A DNA stretch of 64,000 bases from an uncultured Flavobacteriaceae bacterium (GTDB lineage: Bacteria; Bacteroidota; Bacteroidia; Flavobacteriales; Flavobacteriaceae): NCBI GenBank assembly GCA_938029725.1, contig CALHGE010000031.1, positions 62,001-126,000 on the forward strand, in the 5' to 3' direction. The number at the start of each line of letters is the position of its first letter. The stretch's first letter is position 1. The position numbers and the translations under genes were made by a program. The notes beneath the pieces are model-generated. The model did not search any database. It was not told where the DNA came from and saw nothing but the letters and a program-made list of their open reading frames with translations. Positions 1 to 7,926 of this stretch are shown here, piece after piece.

Positions 1-638
1 GCTGCTTTTCTTCTGAATTCATCATCATAAAAGTATTGAAACATAGCTTTATTGTATTTGTTCAACCGCCAATCATTGTACCAAGTATGTTTCTCAAATT
101 CTTCTTCATTTTGAAATTGTAGCTTTCTCATAAGCTCATTATCTTCTTCAATAAAAAGCCTATTAACAGAATGCCTCTCTATGATACTCGCAATAAGCGT
201 ATCTTTTTCAAAATCTAAATTATTTGACATGTTTTTTAATAACGCTATTCCTCTTTTGTTCATGCTAAACAAAAAATAATTTGAAATTGCCTTAGTGAAT
301 ATTTCATATTTCTTAAAGCTTAGTTCAGTTATTGAGTCTAAAGCAGATTTCGACTTTTTTCTTTCTATTATTTTTAACAAAATGACTTTTTTATTTTCAT
401 AGCCCTTTATGGGTCTTAAAATATTTAAAGTGTCTTTTATCAAATCAGCTTTAACAATATTCAAAACGGTATTTAATCTTCCTCTTTCAATACGTTTTTC
501 ATTCCAATTGTTAATAGATAAAGCAATCAAAATTCCAATAACCACAAGTACAATTTCACCTATAGCATAGAGCAGATACCTACTAAACTTATTTTCAGAC
601 AGAAGTTGCTGTCTTATTTTTCTGAAGAATTTGAGCAT
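1..638 (-). CDS. DUF6090 family membrane protein, partial (C-terminus beyond window)
   Basis: The reading frame opens with ATG at 638 and stays open to the left edge, so the C-terminus is missing. The first 50 residues begin MLKFFRKIRQQLLSENKFS, followed by one hydrophobic helix (about residues 22-42) ending in NNWNE. This is the hallmark N-terminus of the DUF6090 family, common and multicopy in Flavobacteriaceae. The visible remainder (about 210 residues) is charged and helical, probably facing the periplasm. The function of the family is unknown. The gene diverges from the DUF3667 gene to its right. Family assignment is from the N-terminal motif; nothing in the sequence points to a specific role. 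Confidence 0.8.
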   Translation of the reverse strand, partial: MLKFFRKIRQQLLSENKFSRYLLYAIGEIVLVVIGILIALSINNWNEKRIERGRLNTVLNIVKADLIKDTLNILRPIKGYENKKVILLKIIERKKSKSALDSITELSFKKYEIFTKAISNYFLFSMNKRGIALLKNMSNNLDFEKDTLIASIIERHSVNRLFIEEDNELMRKLQFQNEEEFEKHTWYNDWRLNKYNKAMFQYFYDDEFRRKA

Positions 639-831
639 CGAAAGAATAGATTGGCGGTTTCCTTAACAAGATAAGGAAATATTTAGTTGCTGATTTTAAG
701 CTACTAAATAGCCTAGGCTTTCATACCAATTATATCGTTTTATGACGGGTATGCCATCTTATCGCTTAGGATTTTGCATTTAGTTCTTGGAGGAAACCAT
801 CTATTTTGTAATTTTAGACAAAGCCATTTAT

Positions 832-1881
832 ATGCCGACCAACGAACAGTGTAAAAACTGCGAACAAATATTTGATTCTTCTTATGAATACTGCCCTCAT
901 TGTGGTATGGAAGCTACAGACAACCTTACCGTTGGTGTTTTGTTTAGTAATACCATAGAAAACTACTTTTCCATAGACGCTAGATTCTTTAGAAGTTTTC
1001 TTACCCTAATGATAAGGCCTGGTGTGCTTGCACGGCGGTTTGTTGATGGAAAACGCCTCAAATATTTACATCCTGCCCAGTTTTACCTCTTTATCTCGGT
1101 CGTCTTTTTTTTTATCTTTTCCTTTACCGTTCGCAAAGCGGATACTGAGGTTTCTGAGGCTATTAAAAAGAGCTTTAAGCAGGAAATCAGTTTAGATTCT
1201 ATTACTGTAAATGCAGATTCATTGGATATTGAAGAGGCCAGAAATGCCCTTAAAAAAAATCAAAAGGTTATCGGCCTGTCCGATGAAGAACTTGTAGCAT
1301 TAGATTCGGTAATGACCTCAGATTCTGGTATGGCAAACATATCATTAGGTTTTGAGCGCAAGTTGTTGGACTCCCTTATCGCCGTAGGAGCAACAGAACA
1401 TCAAAAATTAGAGGCCATGGGAATGGAGGAGGATACAAATGCCTTTGGACGCAGGTTCTATACCCAAATACTGAAGTTTTATGAAAAACAGGGTGGAGGC
1501 ATTCTTCAGGTATTATTCGATACTATTCCTATTGCGATGTTTCTTCTTTTACCGTTTTTCGCCGTATTTCTTAAAATATTTTATTGGAAACCGGCCACTT
1601 TTGCCCACCATTTAGTTTTTAGCTTTTATTTCTTCACCTTTATATTCACATCGTTCTGCGTTATGCTTTTAGTAAATAAAGTGTGGGAGATTGCCATTTG
1701 GATCGAAGTGCTTATTTGCTTCTCATTTGTCCTATATCTTATTCTAGCGCTGCGCAATTTTTATCGGAGTTCCTGGTTAGGGGCTTTTCTTAAAGCTAGC
1801 GTGATCTCATTTTTGTACATGCTTATCATTGTGCCCGTAGCAGCAATGGGAATAATTATGGTGGCCTTTATGCTATATTAA
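832..1881 (+). CDS. DUF3667-like zinc-ribbon membrane protein
   Basis: The protein has about 349 residues. I start it at ATG 832 rather than the in-frame TTG at 787, because the zinc ribbon then begins at the N-terminus (MPTNEQCKNCEQIF...CPHCG, two CxxC pairs). Next come a conserved amphipathic stretch (RPGVLARRFVDGKR), a first membrane helix, a polar helical domain of about 120 residues, and four further membrane helices to the C-terminus. This layout matches DUF3667, a Bacteroidetes inner-membrane family of unknown function. No operon partner is evident: the left neighbour diverges and the region to the right holds a decayed minus-strand gene. Confidence 0.75.
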   Translation: MPTNEQCKNCEQIFDSSYEYCPHCGMEATDNLTVGVLFSNTIENYFSIDARFFRSFLTLMIRPGVLARRFVDGKRLKYLHPAQFYLFISVVFFFIFSFTVRKADTEVSEAIKKSFKQEISLDSITVNADSLDIEEARNALKKNQKVIGLSDEELVALDSVMTSDSGMANISLGFERKLLDSLIAVGATEHQKLEAMGMEEDTNAFGRRFYTQILKFYEKQGGGILQVLFDTIPIAMFLLLPFFAVFLKIFYWKPATFAHHLVFSFYFFTFIFTSFCVMLLVNKVWEIAIWIEVLICFSFVLYLILALRNFYRSSWLGAFLKASVISFLYMLIIVPVAAMGIIMVAFMLY

Positions 1882-2233
1882 ACCTTTATCAATTCAAGTT
1901 TCACGCTGTCTAAGCGCTGGTGCGTATAGATCTCTTTAATTAATGGTCATTTCCTTTCATTCAATGGTCAATCTTAGACATCGCATCATCTTGGGCTACT
2001 GTAATACCCTCTGCCTATACGATGAGTAAAGAGACCTCATGCTCTAAAAGTGAAAATAAGTTTTCGTTTTTTGAATTGTTAAAAATTGCAGCGGTGTTTG
2101 CCTCAAAATTCCTGCTATAAGCGGCATCAAATTTCAATAATGGATACGTATTGTAAGTAATAGGTCGTATGTTTCTGCTGTGAAGTTCGTCTGGATTCGC
2201 ATGAAGTTCGTCATATTTGCTAATTAAAAACGC
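1878..2233 (-). pseudogene. Decayed minus-strand gene remnant, family unknown
   Basis: Minus-strand translation gives protein-like sequence broken by a stop and a frameshift. From 2233 to 2018 there are 72 sense codons, including NIRPITYNTYPLLKFDAA and NTAAIFNNSKNENLFSLL. A TAG follows at 2017-2015, and the same frame then reads AEGITVAQDDAMSKIDH before another stop. A different frame from 1937 to 1878 reads KEIYTHQRLDSVKLELIKV and stop, which looks like a genuine C-terminus. No intact start was found, and the upstream end abuts the stop codon of the next gene in the same frame. The parent family was not recognised. It is called a remnant because of its composition and long stop-free runs, not because of a database match. 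Confidence 0.4.
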
Positions 2234-2809
2234 TTAGGGCTTCGTTCTAAAGGTATACCCGATTTTTAGAGAACCCATAATTGGTGCAGTATTTGTTTGG
2301 CCCCAATCATTTGCGACGAAATTCGGGCCCATATCGAATTGAAGGGTGAATCCTTTTTTTGCGACGTATTCAAACCCTATCGGAATATAAAGACCGAATT
2401 GTGATTCCTTTTTATGTGCTGTTGAAGATCCCCCATTCACGCTGCCAAAAATAGCTAGGTTGGTAAATTGAAATTCTCGTATCAAGTATAGTTGTAGTCC
2501 TCCGTACCAAGCAAAACGTTTGAGATTTCGATCAGTGAGATAAGCGTTGGTACCGATATGAATGCCTAAATCCGCTCCCAAACCTAAATTCAAAGATATT
2601 CTTTTGGTGGCATTATGATTCAGATGAATGCCTAAGGCTTCTGGCCCAAAAAACTGGAGCATTAGGCTTGTGCTTTTTTTTATCTCCTTGAAGTCTTGTT
2701 GCGCTTTGATATGGGTTTGTGTTGCTGTCAGCGTAAAAATAAGGAGGATGACAAGCATATTTTGGGTAGAAATAAAGTTTCTGTAAAATACTTTTCTGGA
2801 CTTTGTCAT
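2234..2809 (-). CDS. Putative outer-membrane beta-barrel protein
   Basis: A secreted protein of about 191 residues from ATG 2809; an upstream in-frame ATG at 2848 would add 13 residues. A signal peptide (hydrophobic core LVILLIFTLTATQ, then KAQQ) is followed by alternating-hydrophobicity strands rich in Gly and aromatics (LNLGLGADLGIHIG, FAWYGGLQLYL, LQFDMGPNF). It ends in IGYTFRTKP, typical of small eight-stranded Bacteroidetes outer-membrane barrels. No family name can be given. The gene stands alone; its stop directly adjoins the decayed gene at 1878-2233. Confidence 0.55.
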   Translation of the reverse strand: MTKSRKVFYRNFISTQNMLVILLIFTLTATQTHIKAQQDFKEIKKSTSLMLQFFGPEALGIHLNHNATKRISLNLGLGADLGIHIGTNAYLTDRNLKRFAWYGGLQLYLIREFQFTNLAIFGSVNGGSSTAHKKESQFGLYIPIGFEYVAKKGFTLQFDMGPNFVANDWGQTNTAPIMGSLKIGYTFRTKP

Positions 2810-2926
2810 GGTTGATTTTTTTATTCGGACTTTAATATTATTTCTCATTTTAACCCAAGCGAATAGACTGAAGGATATAAATAGATGGGTTCGGCATAAA
2901 GGTGCTATAGTTCAGCTACTAGCAGA

Positions 2927-2965
2927 TTAATAAAAACCGAAGGGCCCGGCTTCGGTTTTTATTAA
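2927..2965. terminator. Strong bidirectional hairpin terminator
   Basis: A perfect 16-bp inverted repeat (2927-2942 and 2950-2965) surrounds a 7-nt GGCCCGG loop. The arms hold a CCGAAG/CTTCGG core flanked by an A-run on one side and a T-run on the other, so it can end transcription in either direction. It lies just downstream of the minus-strand lipoprotein gene ending at 2992. Confidence 0.8.
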
Positions 2966-2991
2966 TTTGCAGCGAAACTTACGACCGCGGT

Positions 2992-3678
2992 TTAATCGGC
3001 AGGTGAAAAAATAGCAGCTGCTATATCTGCGCATTCACCAATCATGTTTGGATATACAGTGAATGGGGCATATTTGAATGGTTCATCACAACCGCCCCTA
3101 TATGAGCTAATTTGGTCATTAACTAAGCCAGAAACTTTTGGCCCATGGGTTCTCAAAACGACATGAACTTCTGCATCAAAGGTATTACCAATCGCGAGAC
3201 CTCCGACAGATGGAAATCCAAAACTTGTGTTCATAGATTCTGGGGTGTCATCTCCTGCATTTAGATATGCTGAAAAATTACCCTTTCCATTGGTACCCAC
3301 AACGTGCCCGCCTGCATACATAACTTCGACTCCTACTTTGCCAGGTGTTGCGAAATCCGCTTCAATACATTCTCCTGGCGTCATGCATTCTTGAGGATTA
3401 TTCCATATGACCCACCATATGGTATAAGCCCCTGGGTATAAGCCTTCGGCTTTAAAATTAGCCCTAATGCCATTTTTATTTCTATGTAATGTTGAGGTGC
3501 CACTAATACCATTAAGGCCCCCTATTAGTGCCGTTTGTTTACTAGATGCTTTTGCCGTGATAGCATCTAGACTACCCGTATCTAAATCACTAGGAAGTGG
3601 ATCAAGTGAAGTTTCTAAACTACAGGAAAATGTAAATAAAATTAATAGTGCATACATGAATTTAATACTTGTTTTCAT
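2992..3678 (-). CDS. Secreted lipoprotein of unknown function
   Basis: A 228-residue protein with a lipoprotein signal (MKTSIKFMYALLILFTFSCS; lipid-anchored Cys at about residue 19). The mature part has a linker, then a single globular domain with aromatic and Gly-rich motifs (YPGAYTIWWVIWNNP, AGGHVVGTNGKG, VVLRTHGP) and four mid-domain or C-terminal cysteines that could form disulfides. The overall pattern resembles secreted beta-sandwich proteins in marine bacteria, but I do not recognise a named family. Monocistronic, ending at a strong terminator. Confidence 0.6.
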   Translation of the reverse strand: MKTSIKFMYALLILFTFSCSLETSLDPLPSDLDTGSLDAITAKASSKQTALIGGLNGISGTSTLHRNKNGIRANFKAEGLYPGAYTIWWVIWNNPQECMTPGECIEADFATPGKVGVEVMYAGGHVVGTNGKGNFSAYLNAGDDTPESMNTSFGFPSVGGLAIGNTFDAEVHVVLRTHGPKVSGLVNDQISSYRGGCDEPFKYAPFTVYPNMIGECADIAAAIFSPAD

Positions 3679-4325
3679 AATAATTAGATTAAGATTAATT
3701 AAAAATTCGGGGGCTCATGAAACCTTAACAGTCTCAAGTGTATGTTCCTTTTTTATAAAGGATCATAGGTTCATACTTTATTTTTTCCTTGATATTCAAT
3801 TTAAAAGTAGCCATACCTCAAAAGAAAGACATGTAGTATTTCTTTTTTTGCTAGCAGTATTATTGCAAAAAGCAAATAGGGCTATATGTATTTGATAATA
3901 CTCAGGTTGACGAGCTATTTTGTGGCAGATGCTATTTTGAAAGTAGCTATTAGGTACGGTTAACTGGTTCACGTGCTTGATAGCTCACACACACACATCA
4001 GATCTGTCTAAGTAAGCAAGGGCAGCAGTTTAGTAAATGAAGTGTGTTTTTTAGACCTTAAGACGCAGCAAAGAATGAAGGAGGTATTTAATTATTTAAA
4101 ACTTTGGTTCTAATTATCAGGTTTTGCCCCTAGGTTATCCAAAAAAAGAAATGATCAAGGGGGTACTGCAAACGCTTTAAAACCCTAAAACTTCAAAGGC
4201 TGCGGCTGGAAAGTTCTTATGTCCCAATTAGTAGCTAATAACAAGCTCTAAATAACATAGTTGCATCATAAGTTTTACTGATATAATTTTCTATTTTCGT
4301 CTCGATAAAGAATAGGTATTAAAAT
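3679..4325. other. Intergenic region without a supported gene (647 bp)
   Basis: Divergent spacer between the lipoprotein (minus) and TIR (plus) genes. It includes the end of a plus-strand open frame that is antisense to the lipoprotein gene and shows no protein-like features. A short (CA)n run lies near 3986-3997. No convincing terminator, RNA gene or coding frame was seen. It probably holds promoters for both flanking genes. Confidence 0.5.
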
Positions 4326-5759
4326 ATGGGCGCCAATCTCAAAATTTTCACCATTTACACTTCTGAAGATGCAGATGCAATGTACAGGGTGTGTAGTCAT
4401 TTGAAATCTTACCAAGAGCATCATAAACTATCTATTTGTCAGGAAGATGCAATTCGTAAAGATCAGCAGTGGAAACCGAAAGTCGAATCAAATTTTTATG
4501 AAGCTGACCTATTTCTGCTATTTCTTAGTAATGCCTTGATGTATTCTGAATTCATTCAGCAGCTTGAATTCAAAATGGTTATTGATAGATATAAGGCAGG
4601 TACTGCTGTGGTGATTCCGATACTTCTTGAAAATTGCCCTTGGGATGTTGATTTTAATTCAGATGATTATAATTTTAGTTTTAAGGAATTACATGTTTTG
4701 CCAGAGGAGGCAAAGCCTATAAAGGACTGGGTTTCATCAGAAAAAGCGTTTCGTAATGTTGACGCCAGTATTAAGAATGTAATTCAATTGTTATTTGGGG
4801 CTGATGCTCAAGATGAGTTTCAAAATGAGGAGAAATCTGAACTAAATACTTCTAAAACAGAACAGCAGAGAGACCTAGCTTTAAATGGTGAAACTGATGT
4901 ACATGATCAGAAAAGGCTTGGAGTAGATGTTGCAGCAATAAAACTGGTAGAAGGGCAAAAACACAAGAAAGAAGCCAAAGCTAAAAATAGCGTAGAACAG
5001 GAGCAAAGACTTCGGGAAGAAAAAGCAGCAGAGCGCTTCGTAAAAGAAAAGCGATTAAAAGAAGAAATTGAATTAAAAACACAAACGGAAAAACAGAAAA
5101 AGTTTGAAAAGAAAAAGCACAAAAAAATACCGCACAAACCAAATAGAGAAGCTATAAAAGATGAGCAAGTAAAAGATTCAGGACATAAAAAAAGATTAGT
5201 AATTGGATCTTTGACAACCCTACTTATCATTGGTGGTGTCTGGACTTTTTCGGTGTTAAATACGGGTTCTGAAATAGATTCAAAATCTTCATCAAATCGT
5301 AAAGTAGTAGAAATTGATGCAGCAGAGAGCATATCGTTAGATACAGCTGCTATTGAACCTGGTTCGAAGAAAGAAATTCGTTCCGAACTAGGTATTGGAG
5401 ATTTTCATAAAGAGGGAATTATTTTTAGTTTTGACGCGGATAATAAAAAAGGAAAAATAGTGCATATCGAAGATGCGGGCCCGATGACTTGGGAAAATGC
5501 TTTTAAAATTCATGAGCAATTAGGAGAAGGCTGGCGATTACCCACTTTAGACGAATTGAAATTACTCTATAAAACTGTTGGACAAGGGGCTACAAACAGC
5601 GCTAAATTTTCCAACCAATTGTATTGGAGCGCAACGCCATATGATGAGTACCAGGCAAGACTTTTAAGATTTAGTGATGGTAATACAAACTACCATTATA
5701 ACAAAGAGGCTGAACACCGTATATATCAGGTTAGAGCAGTGCGTGATTTTAGTCGTTAA
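4326..5759 (+). CDS. Membrane-anchored TIR-domain protein with C-terminal DUF1566 domain
   Basis: A 477-residue protein in four parts. Residues 5-157 form a TIR domain: strand A (KIFTIYTSEDAD), the conserved ADLFLLFLS segment, a glutamate at position 81 where TIR NADases carry the catalytic Glu, then the VIPILLENCPW and LPEEAKPIKDW motifs typical of Bacteroidetes TIR proteins. Residues 165-290 are a highly charged Lys/Glu-rich helical stalk. Residues 291-310 form one membrane helix preceded by a basic cluster, implying an inside N-terminus. Residues 360-477 match the DUF1566/Lcl C-terminal fold (GWRLPTLDELKLLY, YWSATP, VRAVRDF) and should face the periplasm. No Thoeris ThsA or CBASS partner is adjacent. 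Domain calls are firm; enzyme activity and sensing role are inferred. Confidence 0.75.
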   Translation: MGANLKIFTIYTSEDADAMYRVCSHLKSYQEHHKLSICQEDAIRKDQQWKPKVESNFYEADLFLLFLSNALMYSEFIQQLEFKMVIDRYKAGTAVVIPILLENCPWDVDFNSDDYNFSFKELHVLPEEAKPIKDWVSSEKAFRNVDASIKNVIQLLFGADAQDEFQNEEKSELNTSKTEQQRDLALNGETDVHDQKRLGVDVAAIKLVEGQKHKKEAKAKNSVEQEQRLREEKAAERFVKEKRLKEEIELKTQTEKQKKFEKKKHKKIPHKPNREAIKDEQVKDSGHKKRLVIGSLTTLLIIGGVWTFSVLNTGSEIDSKSSSNRKVVEIDAAESISLDTAAIEPGSKKEIRSELGIGDFHKEGIIFSFDADNKKGKIVHIEDAGPMTWENAFKIHEQLGEGWRLPTLDELKLLYKTVGQGATNSAKFSNQLYWSATPYDEYQARLLRFSDGNTNYHYNKEAEHRIYQVRAVRDFSR

Positions 5760-6044
5760 AGTTAAAAAACGGGGTGTTAAAACGAGATAATTATTTTCTT
5801 TTGTAAATGAAATGTGATTATTTTTTAGTTTTTAAACTTATTCTAAACTGAAAAGTGTTTCAGATACGAAAAGAGCTTTTTTATGAAACGCTTCGGTTGT
5901 ATGAATAGTTAAATCTGAGTCAAGAAGCAGTAGCTAGTACTTAGCACTCGTGCTGTTAATAAAGAAGAATATACTTAAGTTACATGCAATTTCAAAACAA
6001 CGGTAACATCAAGGTAAATTTGATCCTGACCGAAATAAAACGAA

Positions 6045-6884
6045 ATGATTCTAAAAAGAAAATCCATTGATTATGACGGAGAAACAATAATTGAAAAAGT
6101 AATTTTAAAGCCTCCTTTTAGAATTAAACAGTTATTTTCTAATCATAGTTGTTTTATATACACAAGAGGAGTTAATCAAAATATTATATCAGGTTACACA
6201 AAAGATATTATCAATTCTGATGAAGCTGTAGTATTAAGTTGTGGGTCTTACTTGATCGATTGGATTCAAAATAATAAGAGCCACAATGAAACAGTAGAAG
6301 TATTTGCTTTACATTTTTACCCCAGTTTGATAAAAAAAATTTATGAAAATAATATACCTGTTAGGTTAGTATCTAATGGAACAGTAAGAATTAACAAGAA
6401 TGAATTAATTACTCAGTTTATTGATAGTTTAGAATTCTATTTCAACAATTCTGATATAATAACGAATGAGATTATAGAGCTGAAAATAAGAGAATTAATT
6501 GCCCTTTTAATACAAGTAGAACCTTCTGAAAAAATTGATCAAATCATTTTTGAAAATTATAAGGGGATTGAATTAAACTTAAAAAGGATCATTGAAGCTA
6601 ACTTATATAGTAACATCTCGATAGAAGAATATGCTTTTTTAGCTAATCTAAGTTTATCTCAATTCAAATTAAAGTTTAACCAATTGTTTAACGAAAGTCC
6701 AAGAAAACACATAAATCGAAGAAGAATTGAGAAAAGTAAAGTACTTATTGAAAACACAGAGCTAAACATAGGTGAGATTGCCCAAGAAGTCGGTTATTAC
6801 GACCAAAACTATTTCACAAGATTATTCAAAAAAAAAGAAGGATTAACACCTTTGGAGTATAAAAAGCTTAAAAAAAACTGCTAA
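6045..6884 (+). CDS. AraC-family transcriptional regulator
   Basis: A 279-residue protein. The N-terminal 170 residues are a cupin-like sensor region without a recognised ligand motif. The C-terminal 100 residues form the double helix-turn-helix of AraC (ISIEEYAFLANLSLSQFKLKF, then IGEIAQEVGYYDQNYFTRLFKK, ending PLEYKKL). The gene is clearly more AT-rich than most of the window, and its low-complexity Lys/Asn/Ile composition suggests horizontal transfer. It lies 77 bp upstream of a small membrane protein gene, its likely target or partner. Confidence 0.85.
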   Translation: MILKRKSIDYDGETIIEKVILKPPFRIKQLFSNHSCFIYTRGVNQNIISGYTKDIINSDEAVVLSCGSYLIDWIQNNKSHNETVEVFALHFYPSLIKKIYENNIPVRLVSNGTVRINKNELITQFIDSLEFYFNNSDIITNEIIELKIRELIALLIQVEPSEKIDQIIFENYKGIELNLKRIIEANLYSNISIEEYAFLANLSLSQFKLKFNQLFNESPRKHINRRRIEKSKVLIENTELNIGEIAQEVGYYDQNYFTRLFKKKEGLTPLEYKKLKKNC

Positions 6885-6961
6885 ACAATAAGCTTTTTGT
6901 GCTAACAATACACCTTAATACTTGCATACTTTTGTATTTCATAATTATAAAAAATTAAAGA

Positions 6962-7348
6962 ATGAATACAAAAAATTATTTCATTGCTTTTGCAATTTAC
7001 TGGGGCGGTTTTGGATTAGTAACAACATTCTATCCAGCTTTAATGGACTTATTTCTTTCAGATAATGGTATTAAAGCTAGTACAGATTTTTCGAACCATG
7101 TATGGATGCATGGAGGAATTGACATACTTGCTTTGGTAATAGTTTTTTTAGCATTATCTCGCGAGAAATTGTCGAAAAACACGATTATAGCTACTGCTTT
7201 TGCAGCATTATTACCAACTATCGCAATCTGTTATTCATTATTATTTACATCTTATTGGTCTACTCTTTTTATCGGATCAGGTTTAGGAACTCTTTTATTC
7301 TTTGTGTGGGGTTTAACTATTGGTCTTAAAAAAGAAAAAAGCATATAA
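6962..7348 (+). CDS. Small four-helix membrane protein, unknown function
   Basis: A 128-residue protein with four predicted membrane helices (about residues 8-28, 50-68, 76-94 and 98-120) and a conserved-looking HVWMHGGIDI segment between helices 1 and 2. This is reminiscent of DUF4345/DoxX-sized four-helix proteins, but I do not recognise the family. It follows the AraC regulator on the same strand with similar AT-rich composition and is followed by a clear terminator, so the two probably form a transferred unit. Confidence 0.6.
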   Translation: MNTKNYFIAFAIYWGGFGLVTTFYPALMDLFLSDNGIKASTDFSNHVWMHGGIDILALVIVFLALSREKLSKNTIIATAFAALLPTIAICYSLLFTSYWSTLFIGSGLGTLLFFVWGLTIGLKKEKSI

Positions 7349-7367
7349 CTAGGTGTATAAAAAATAG

Positions 7368-7396
7368 CGGTTTAGGTGAGAGCCTAAACCGTTTTT
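7368..7396 (+). terminator. Rho-independent terminator after the AraC/membrane protein pair
   Basis: A perfect 9-bp stem (7368-7376 CGGTTTAGG with 7383-7391) and 6-nt loop, followed by TTTTT at 7392-7396. It sits 20 bp after the stop codon of the membrane protein gene. Confidence 0.85.
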
Positions 7397-7577
7397 GCGT
7401 TTAAATAAGTATATTGTTTTTCGAAATTTAGTGCTTATTAAGCCGCTACTTTGCATATAGTAACCGGTATCGAACTGTTTAAGATATAGGTTTTACTCCT
7501 TCAGGAAAAAGCATAAGTTAATAAGACATGCTATTTCTTTAACTATTCACTTTTAAATAAGTAGATATGATTAATTT

Positions 7578-7676
7578 TTATATGCCTGCAAAAAGGAGTA
7601 CATAGACAGACCATAAAATGCAAAAGGCACAATAGGCATAAACTAAATAGTCATTAATTGTAGTTTTCTCATCCAT
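7578..7676 (-). CDS. Candidate 32-residue single-pass membrane microprotein
   Basis: ATG at 7676 begins MDEKTTINDYLVYAY, followed by a hydrophobic helix (CAFCILWSVYVLLFAGI) and a stop at 7578-7580. An acidic/polar head followed by one membrane helix is typical of bacterial membrane microproteins. The start is preceded by a cluster of three repeated 9-mers that could be operators. Evidence is limited to composition and context; the frame is short enough to occur by chance. Confidence 0.35.
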   Translation of the reverse strand: MDEKTTINDYLVYAYCAFCILWSVYVLLFAGI

Positions 7677-7694
7677 AACATCTGGGTTTTAATA

Positions 7695-7757
7695 TAAAAC
7701 GAGATGAGAGGTATAAAACGAGATTTGATTCGTGCAACGAACAGAATACTCGTTTTA
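7695..7757 (-). promoter_or_regulatory. Cluster of three TAAAACGAG motifs (candidate operator)
   Basis: Two direct copies of the 9-mer start 19 bp apart (7695 and 7714), within longer TATAAAACGAGAT repeats, and an inverted copy lies at 7749-7757. They lie just 5' of the candidate microprotein start at 7676. A single further copy occurs at 5778-5786 after the TIR gene. The near two-turn spacing suggests a dimeric regulator, which is an inference. Confidence 0.35.
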
Positions 7758-7926
7758 CTGTAAAATACTCGATTAATGGTATTTTTTCTTCTTTGAATGG
7801 GAAAAGGGAAATTTCGTTACATCCTTTAAAAACAGCACTTTAACTGGGTTTTATTTTGAACTCGGAGTCAAAAAACCCGTATTTGCTTATGTATTGATGT
7901 ACTTTTTTTGTAATTATGAACGAAGA

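Larger units (their letters stand above)
7397..7926. other. Intergenic region holding a possible microprotein gene and repeated 9-mers
   Basis: About 530 bp between a terminator and the end of the minus-strand secreted protein gene. The only coding candidate is the 32-codon minus-strand frame at 7578-7676. The sequence 5' of it contains three copies of TAAAACGAG (7695-7703, 7714-7722, and inverted 7749-7757). The rest is AT-rich with no other structure seen. Confidence 0.5.

Noticed and set aside
3467-3895. Plus-strand open frame of 142 codons over the lipoprotein gene
   Set aside because: It is antisense to a well-supported lipoprotein gene, and its translation lacks domain or signal features.
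4907-5332. Minus-strand Ser/Cys/Phe-rich frame of 141 codons
   Set aside because: It is the complement of the Lys/Glu-rich stalk of the TIR protein; the odd composition is explained by that.
4326-5759. Classification as a Thoeris or CBASS defence system
   Set aside because: No ThsA-like, cyclase or effector gene is adjacent, so only a lone TIR protein can be supported.
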